The translations under genes and the position numbers were made by a program. From the NCBI RefSeq assembly GCF_001612885.1, contig NZ_BDBH01000011.1, forward strand, positions 1 to 64,000: 64,000 bases of DNA, read 5' to 3'. Position 1 is the first letter of the stretch. Every line of letters starts with the position of its first letter. A model generated the notes under the pieces. It was not told the DNA's origin. It made no database searches and was given only the letters and a program-made list of their open reading frames with translations. This DNA is from Nocardia harenae NBRC 108248. Its GTDB lineage: Bacteria; Actinomycetota; Actinomycetes; Mycobacteriales; Mycobacteriaceae. Positions 58,987-64,000 of this stretch are shown here, piece by piece.

Positions 58987-61248
58987 TCATTCCTCCCCAT
59001 CGGCGTCGTCGGCATCAGCGGCGCGGAGTGGCGGTGTACCGCTGCGGACAGCTTGCAACGCGTACCGCTCCGGGATTATCGGGGCGTGCCGCGTCTCCCA
59101 CCAAGGGACGGTTCGCACCAGTACGGGCTTGCTACCGGACGGGAAGATCACCACTCGCCCACGAGGAAGCCCCATGAAATCCGCCAGAGTGAAACGGCTT
59201 CGCATACCGAGGTCCGGCCCGAGTTCGCCGTTCGAGGTAGGAACCTCGTCGCGACCGGAATCGTCAGTGGTTGCACGCAACCGCTCGCGCAAGAACTCCA
59301 CATTATCGAGACCGCCGCCAACCACACGAAGGTCCGCCGCCGCCCAGAGAGCGGTCATCCCATTCTCGCCCCAGCAGAGCTTCCCTTGCTCCCACGAATC
59401 GAGCAAGGTGATCACCACTACGCCGCGTAAACCGACTCTGCGATATACCTGCGGCAGGTCGCGCCAGCGGACGACATGGGCCGCCTCGTCGAACACCGCA
59501 ATCACCGGAACCCGCAGACGCCCTCGATTTGTCCCGGCGGCGCGCGCCAATGCAGCGTCCACCACAGCCTCCGCCAAAGCACTGACCAGTGGTGCCGCAC
59601 TTCCTCGGCCTTCTAGCGACAGCGCATACAACGTGCCGTTGTATGCGATCAACGAATCCAAGTCCAGTGCTACACGATCCGACCGAACCTCCACCCAGTC
59701 ATAGATACTTGATAACTGGAGACAACGAGCCATTCGCTTCGCAGCCCCGAAAATTCGGTTTCGGGTCCGTACATCCGTGTTATAGATAGCTCGCAGCCCC
59801 GATGCAGCAGGCAATCCTCCGTGGTGCATGGATGGAAATACCTGTACAGGGCTATCGTCCAGTGAATCCGCAAGCCACTCCCATACCGCCCGAATTGAAT
59901 AATCGGACAACGCGGCAGCGAGGATCAGCCCCGCCAGCAGGTCCTCTCCCTCAGCGTTGAAAGATCCATCCGCTGCCTCGTCACGACCATCCACACTATT
60001 GGCGAAGTGTGCCGCCAATTTGGCCGCGCGGAGTTCCGCAGTAGCCAACGAGAGCGGCTCCTCACCGCGTACCCAACTGATCGGACTCCAATACCACGAA
60101 GGGATCTCACCGACCACGCCTTGCGGATCGAAGACGAAGACCGGACTTCCTGCCTCTTGCCTGAACTCTCGAGTAGCCTCAACCACGTCTGCCTGACTGG
60201 AGGCAACAAACACGGCGCCAGGGGCGTCGAGAACCGTGGGTATTACACGAGCAGAAGTCTTGCCATGACGCAAACCCCAAATGTCCAGATGAGTTTGCTC
60301 GTAAGAGCCATACATCAACATTCCACCGGAAACGGAGATTCCGATTCGCACTCCCGGCTCACAGTCCTTGGTCAAATTCAGACCAAGTTCGTTTGCCCTG
60401 GTGATCGCTGTGGCTTCCGTCAGCGGCGCAAGTTCACCACTGGTCGCCAGCGCATCCGCTTTGGCATCAATCGGCAACCACCCCGCGGATGCTCTCGTAG
60501 CGGTGTTACGCGAGAAAACAAACTGAGCCGCTCGGTCGAAGACCTGACACGCCGGGGCAGGTTTTCCGTCCCTGACTAGGAGATCTGCAGTACGCTCGAA
60601 AATATGACCGAGAGTCAACCCGGGAGATCTATTGGGTGCCCCACGCTCCACTACATCGATGAGGTACTTAGTGAAGTAGGTCTGCGGCTGCAGATTATCC
60701 CCTGCGACCTGATACCAAGCAGTGGAGTACGGACCACTAGCCATCATCAAGTGGGTCCCCGGCGGAGGGCTAGCAATTTCCAGCACCCCCGAGAGCCGGC
60801 TCGCACTGTCAACTGCCATTCCCGCAAAGCAGCAATCGACAATTGCTATTTTAATGACGGCTTTACTCATACGGAAGGCATTTCTGACGTCTTCAAAAGT
60901 CAGGCTTGTTGTTCTTCGTCTTGCCGGCTTGGTACTCGTATCGCACAGGGCCAGACAAAGATTATCATCGGGATCCAACTGCCCATGACCAACGAAGTAG
61001 AAGAGTGCTACGTCGGTAGCGGCCTCGAACTTTTCAACCAGGAGATCTGGAAGATCCCCGGCGACACGATGATTGAACGAGACCTGAACGCGGTCGGCCG
61101 GCCAACCGCACAGCGGCCCAGTCAGCACGCTTCGCATTCGCTCCAAACTGTTTCTTGCAGCAGGGACCGGCGCGAGTTGCCGATAGTCAGAGGCGCCGAT
61201 TAGAATCGCTTGCGACCGCGAAAAATCGCCGTCAATCGCGTCGGCCAT
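58987..61248 (-). CDS. Caspase-like protease fused to TraG/VirD4-type ATPase
   Basis: This protein has 753 residues. Residues 1-248 form a caspase (C14) domain: ILIGASDYRQL, FYFVGHGQLD with His88 and IAIVDCCFAG with Cys140. The rest resembles the cytosolic part of TraG/VirD4 coupling ATPases: Walker A GLRHGKTSARV (325-331), VFVFDPQGVVGEI, NAEGEDLLAGLILAAAL, Walker B VIAVFDEAAHV (Asp587-Glu588), GVVVITLLDSWEQG and GRVVIFPSGSKPVLVRTVPWW. The membrane helices that normally precede this ATPase are absent; the caspase takes their place. EACC1-like partner overlaps its start by 17 bp. A protease released or gated by an ATPase sensor is inferred. Confidence 0.85.
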   Translation of the reverse strand: MADAIDGDFSRSQAILIGASDYRQLAPVPAARNSLERMRSVLTGPLCGWPADRVQVSFNHRVAGDLPDLLVEKFEAATDVALFYFVGHGQLDPDDNLCLALCDTSTKPARRRTTSLTFEDVRNAFRMSKAVIKIAIVDCCFAGMAVDSASRLSGVLEIASPPPGTHLMMASGPYSTAWYQVAGDNLQPQTYFTKYLIDVVERGAPNRSPGLTLGHIFERTADLLVRDGKPAPACQVFDRAAQFVFSRNTATRASAGWLPIDAKADALATSGELAPLTEATAITRANELGLNLTKDCEPGVRIGISVSGGMLMYGSYEQTHLDIWGLRHGKTSARVIPTVLDAPGAVFVASSQADVVEATREFRQEAGSPVFVFDPQGVVGEIPSWYWSPISWVRGEEPLSLATAELRAAKLAAHFANSVDGRDEAADGSFNAEGEDLLAGLILAAALSDYSIRAVWEWLADSLDDSPVQVFPSMHHGGLPAASGLRAIYNTDVRTRNRIFGAAKRMARCLQLSSIYDWVEVRSDRVALDLDSLIAYNGTLYALSLEGRGSAAPLVSALAEAVVDAALARAAGTNRGRLRVPVIAVFDEAAHVVRWRDLPQVYRRVGLRGVVVITLLDSWEQGKLCWGENGMTALWAAADLRVVGGGLDNVEFLRERLRATTDDSGRDEVPTSNGELGPDLGMRSRFTLADFMGLPRGRVVIFPSGSKPVLVRTVPWWETRHAPIIPERYALQAVRSGTPPLRAADADDADGEE

Positions 61249-61591
61249 CTAGAAATTTCTCGATTAAATCGTCTGCGCCCGCCAGATTCTTTACATTTAA
61301 GGTAAGTTGACGGTGCTCGTCGACATTCGAGTCTAATCGAATAGTCAAAGAGACATCCGAACGGCGGGACCTGATGAACTCAGGCAGGGCCCTCAGTGCG
61401 ACACCAATTACAGCGACAGTTCCGGCAGCAATTTCGATATGATCTACGGCTCCGAGGTGACCCGCGCCGACGTCGCCATGCACCCTATCGACGGACACAT
61501 TCCCCACTGACTGAACGTATTTCTTGAGAGATAACAGCTCGCTCGGCTCTGAGATCAAGATGCGACAAGCCACAGTGTCCCTTTCAGTCAT
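61232..61591 (-). CDS. EACC1-like effector-associated protein
   Basis: This 119-residue protein matches the layout of effector-associated constant component EACC1. It has an N-terminal RILISEPSELLSLKKYV segment, a hydrophobic glycine-rich helix GTVAVIGVALRALPEFI, RSRRSDVSLTIRLD and a C-terminal LNVKNLAGADDLIEKFL. EACC1 proteins are described as regular partners of caspase or trypsin-like effectors in bacterial conflict systems. The 17-bp overlap with the caspase-ATPase start implies a fixed ratio of the two. Assignment is by pattern only. Confidence 0.72.
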   Translation of the reverse strand: MTERDTVACRILISEPSELLSLKKYVQSVGNVSVDRVHGDVGAGHLGAVDHIEIAAGTVAVIGVALRALPEFIRSRRSDVSLTIRLDSNVDEHRQLTLNVKNLAGADDLIEKFLDGRRD

Positions 61592-61605
61592 AAAGCTAAT
61601 TTCAA

Positions 61606-62787
61606 TTATTCTGTCAAAAACGAAAGGTCAAAATTCGGCGTTTTGACCGGCAGCGGGCTCAGTTGATCGCTGTGCCCCTTCGTCACGCTACAGTATTTGA
61701 AAGGACCCCGCCGGTCGAGCAGCTCTCTCATATTTGGATCGACAAAATCGAGCAACCACGTACTCATTCCGGCGGAGCCTGTCTTCCGGTAGTACTCCCA
61801 CGAGCGCCACAAAGAGTCGACCCGAACGTAGGCTTCGGCGTGCATCCACCAGCGCGGGCACCAAACTGTGTCGTTCAATCCATACACTTGCCTTCGATAC
61901 ATCGGAGCGAAATATTGTTCGAAGAAGTCAAGAGCTTTTGGATATTCGAGTTCTTCATTGTGCGGTTCGCGAGCCAGATCGGGAGTTGACTGAAAAACCT
62001 CGCGGTAGTCATCCATCGGAAGCGGCTGAAGCTTCTCCTCGTGCCCCTTTCTTACACTGCAGTACCGAAATGGACCTCGCTGGTCGATCAACCTATTCAA
62101 GTGGGGATCCGCATGGTCCAGTAACCATACCGACATTCCGGTAGCACTATCTAACCGAAAGTGCTCCCATGCACGCCATGCCGACTCCAGACGCAACGTA
62201 GCTTCTTGGTGTCTCCACCATTCCGGACACCAAACAGCATCACTTCTGTCGAATACTTGTCGCTGATAAACAATCGAGAAATATTCCGCTACAAATTCCG
62301 AAACGCTCGAATAGAAGCACGGCGATCCGGCCGTTTCGCCACTCTCACTGCGATACCCTGCCGGCGGCAAGGTGACCGGCAAGGGGGTCAGCGTGTACTG
62401 GTGACCGCTCCGAACACTGCAGTAGCGAAATGGGCCTTCCTGGTCGGTCAGGATTGCCATATGAGGTGCTGCGTGATCGAGAAGCCAGACACCCATCCCG
62501 GTCTCACTGTTCAGGCGATAGTGCTCCCATGCCCGCCAGAGGGCATCAAGCCGCGCAAATGCTTCTGCGTGCTTATACCATTCGGGACACCATACCGTGT
62601 CGTTCAAATCGGTGACCTGGCGTCGATAAACAATGGTGAAATAGTTTTCAACAAATTCCACAACCGTTGGATAGACCGTCGGCTCTTGAAGCACGTCATC
62701 CCCCAACCGGCGAGCTACGAAACCGAGCAGACTGTGACGATACCACCCTGGGCCTGTCTCAGCACGACGTTGATCTAAATCCCGCAC
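61606..62787 (-). CDS. Protein with three tandem DUF4913 domains
   Basis: This 393-residue protein has three copies of a module of about 90 residues (near 40-130, 165-255 and 285-375). Each has an opening FVxxYFxxxYRRQV-type segment, a TVWCPEWYKHAEAFARLDAL-type core, TGMSVWLLDHADPHM and GPFRYCSV. DUF4913 normally occurs once in small proteins next to TraG-like genes of actinobacterial conjugative elements. Here it is triplicated and paired with a TraG-like protein that carries a caspase. GTG 62787 is the best available start, with no clear ribosome site; the upstream frame belongs to a different decayed gene. It lies 14 bp before the EACC1-like gene. Confidence 0.75.
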   Translation of the reverse strand: MRDLDQRRAETGPGWYRHSLLGFVARRLGDDVLQEPTVYPTVVEFVENYFTIVYRRQVTDLNDTVWCPEWYKHAEAFARLDALWRAWEHYRLNSETGMGVWLLDHAAPHMAILTDQEGPFRYCSVRSGHQYTLTPLPVTLPPAGYRSESGETAGSPCFYSSVSEFVAEYFSIVYQRQVFDRSDAVWCPEWWRHQEATLRLESAWRAWEHFRLDSATGMSVWLLDHADPHLNRLIDQRGPFRYCSVRKGHEEKLQPLPMDDYREVFQSTPDLAREPHNEELEYPKALDFFEQYFAPMYRRQVYGLNDTVWCPRWWMHAEAYVRVDSLWRSWEYYRKTGSAGMSTWLLDFVDPNMRELLDRRGPFKYCSVTKGHSDQLSPLPVKTPNFDLSFLTE

Positions 62788-62815
62788 AGTCAACTCAGTG
62801 CGGGAGCATCTCCGT

Positions 62816-63042
62816 TCACACCGCGGCCGTGCCGGCGAGATCCATCTGCTGGTACTGCTTTCCGTCCAGCCCGAGGTAGTTCCCGGTGTGCGGGTCGTAC
62901 TGTGCCGTCCCGAACGACCCGGGCGCGGGCCGTAGCACGAGTCCGGCTGGATGCCCTGCGCCTCCGGGTTGGGGTCCCGGGGGTAGGAGCCGAGCAGCGG
63001 CTGCTCGTTGGCGAGCGGGACGAATCCCTCTTCGCTGTGGCA
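62816..63042 (-). pseudogene. Decayed MCE-like C-terminus
   Basis: One minus-strand frame reads FVPLANEQPLLGSYPRDPNP and PDSCYGPRPG. After a shift near 62930 another continues SFGTAQYDPHTGNYLGLDGK and QYQQMDLAGTA to a stop at 62816. The YDPxTGxYxGxDG pattern is typical of C-terminal tails of actinobacterial MCE proteins. The rest of an mce gene is absent and the frame is broken, so this is a remnant, possibly cut by the arrival of the island. Confidence 0.45.
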
Positions 63043-63401
63043 GAGCGCGGCGGTCTGGGCGCGCTCGCGCGCAGTCATCCATCGGGGTGCCGTGCTCAAG
63101 GCTCAGGTGCAGCTCGGCTCGCACGAGCTGCGTGTAGTGGTCGGTGCACCTGCGTGCCGAGCTGCAGTGGGGGCCACTCAGGGCTCGCAGGTGCGCCACA
63201 TCGGCTCCGGTGTGCCGCAGGAGCATCTCGATATCGCCGTCGGCGAGCGGGGTGAGGCGGTCCATCGATCGCACGGCACCGATGACACCCCCGCCCGCAA
63301 CGGCATACTCAGGACATTCCGGGCATGATCCGGATCACCCTTGACTGTGCCGCTACGGCACACCCGAGACTGGCCGCACCGACCGACCCGAGGAGGACAG
63401 C
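63043..63401. other. Decayed coding DNA upstream of the MerR gene
   Basis: A minus-strand frame from about 63274 (DRLTPLADGDIEMLLRHTG, AELHLSLEHGTP) looks protein-like. It loses its frame near 63090 and may have been joined to the MCE-like remnant. The family is not recognised. The MerR promoter must lie in the last 80 bp. Confidence 0.35.
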
Positions 63402-64000
63402 ATGGGGTGGAGCACCAGGCAGCTCGCCGAGCTCGCCGGCACCAGCCTGCGCACGGTGCGGCACTACCACGACGTCGGGCTGCTGCCCGAGCCCGAGCGC
63501 GGCAGCAACAACTACAAGCACTACGGCGTGCGGCACCTGGTGCGGCTGCTGCAGATCAAGCGCCTCACCGACCTGGGCTTCTCGCTGCCGCAGATCGCCG
63601 AGATGGGCGATGCCGACGACCATCCCGAGGCGGCGCTGCGCGCACTGGACAAGGAGCTGGAGGCGACCATCGAGAGGTTGCAGCGGGCCAGGGTGGAGCT
63701 CGGCCTGCTGCTCCGGCACGCCCCGCCCACCGACCTGCCGCCGGAGCTGGCGCTGGCCGCCGCCGACGCCAACCTCTCCGGCGCCGACCGGGGCCTGGTG
63801 ACGGTGATGAGCAGGCTGCTCACCGGCGACCAGCTCGACTCCTACGCCGAGCTGCTCCGGGCGGGCGACTCCACCGAGGTCGACCGCGAGTTCGACGACC
63901 TGCCCGCCGACGCCGACGCCGAGACCACGCGGGACCTGGCCGAACGCATGCTCCCGCGGATTCGCGAGGTGCTCGCCGAGCACCCGGACCTCCGCGATCT
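63402..64000 (+). CDS. MerR-family transcriptional regulator, 5' part (runs off right edge)
   Basis: 199 residues are visible. The N-terminal MerR winged helix is STRQLAELAGTSLRTVRHYHDVGLLPEP and HLVRLLQIKRLTDLGFSLPQI. A dimerisation coiled coil (ALRALDKELEATIERLQRARVELGLLL) and the start of an effector domain follow. No metal-binding Cys pattern is seen in the visible part, so a drug- or ligand-responsive type is more likely. ATG 63402 has AGGAGG 5 nt upstream. Confidence 0.88.
   Translation, partial: MGWSTRQLAELAGTSLRTVRHYHDVGLLPEPERGSNNYKHYGVRHLVRLLQIKRLTDLGFSLPQIAEMGDADDHPEAALRALDKELEATIERLQRARVELGLLLRHAPPTDLPPELALAAADANLSGADRGLVTVMSRLLTGDQLDSYAELLRAGDSTEVDREFDDLPADADAETTRDLAERMLPRIREVLAEHPDLRD

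Larger units (their letters stand above)
58973..62787. mobile_element. Conflict island: caspase-TraG fusion, EACC1-like, 3x DUF4913
   Basis: Three minus-strand genes of clearly lower GC than the host interrupt the expected mycofactocin gene order. They begin right after mftC at the palindrome TGACCTT-GCA-AAGGTCA (58973-58989), which overlaps the last codon. The genes combine conjugation-type domains (TraG/VirD4 ATPase, DUF4913) with conflict-system domains (caspase, EACC1-like). No integrase and no clear flanking repeats are visible, so the mode of arrival is unknown. The right end is set only by the start of the DUF4913 gene and the following decayed MCE-like frame. Confidence 0.65.

Noticed and set aside
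58972..59430. Start of mftD after mftC
   Set aside because: The ribosome site is good, but the frame after the first codons is antisense to the caspase-ATPase gene and shows no MftD motif.
58987..61248. Simple metacaspase annotation
   Set aside because: Only the first third is caspase-like; the larger part has TraG/VirD4 ATPase motifs, so a metacaspase label would hide the fusion.

Overview
The window is very GC-rich actinobacterial DNA. It most likely comes from a mycolate-containing member of the Mycobacteriales, with Nocardia the best fit. The host part carries an MspA-type porin, cutinase and LIP-type lipases, a latex-clearing-type (Lcp) oxygenase, a cholesterol-oxidase-like GMC enzyme, Roadblock/LC7 proteins, the mycofactocin genes mftABC, and a decayed reading frame resembling the C-terminus of an MCE protein. 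The genus is inferred from this gene set; no 16S or other marker is present.

Layout. (1) 1-7311 holds host genes: YceI, VOC, SRPBCC, a DHA2 drug exporter, a secreted lipase and MspA. (2) 7312-28598 is an actinomycete integrative and conjugative element (AICE) in tRNA-Pro(GGG), bounded by a 43-bp direct repeat. Its backbone (int, xis, rep, a DpdA-like gene, small genes, an FtsK/TraB translocase, a DUF2637/Spd protein) runs as one overlapping minus-strand operon. A divergent HTH, NUDIX (Pif-like) and HD module sits at the other end. (3) Nested in the AICE at about 11076-19966 is a second element. It splits the DpdA-like gene and carries a recombinase trio, a TIR-like protein (Cap12-type family) and a 1197-residue protein with a PD-(D/E)XK-like C-terminus. 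(4) 28734-44261 holds more host genes, including two MpaB/Lcp-family oxygenases, esterases, a PLD-type synthase and a GMC oxidoreductase. (5) 44368-50388 is a tightly coupled operon: bioY, acyl-CoA ligase, thiolase, a MIRU-like repeat ORF, bioM, bioN and a second ligase. A TGAAC-N3-GTTCA box lies upstream; the gene order recalls B. subtilis yhfU-yhfT-yhfS. (6) 50571-57291 holds a subtilase, a GntR regulator with its operator, a fatty-alcohol-oxidase-like GMC protein, DUF427 and a TesB thioesterase. (7) 57410-58951 is mftA-mftB-mftC, but no mftD/E/F follows within the window. (8) 58973-62787 is a less GC-rich island with a caspase domain fused to a TraG/VirD4-like ATPase, an EACC1-like partner and a three-copy DUF4913 protein. 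It is followed by a decayed MCE-like frame and a partial MerR gene.

The two strongest candidates for new biology are the caspase-TraG/EACC1/DUF4913 island, which looks like a conjugation coupling ATPase rebuilt into a suicide-type conflict system, and the nested transposon-borne TIR plus giant nuclease-like cargo. Several short remnants (flavin monooxygenase, polysaccharide deacetylase, possible TetR) keep both gene ends but have lost the middle.

All product names come from motif recognition by eye. No database search or structure prediction was run.
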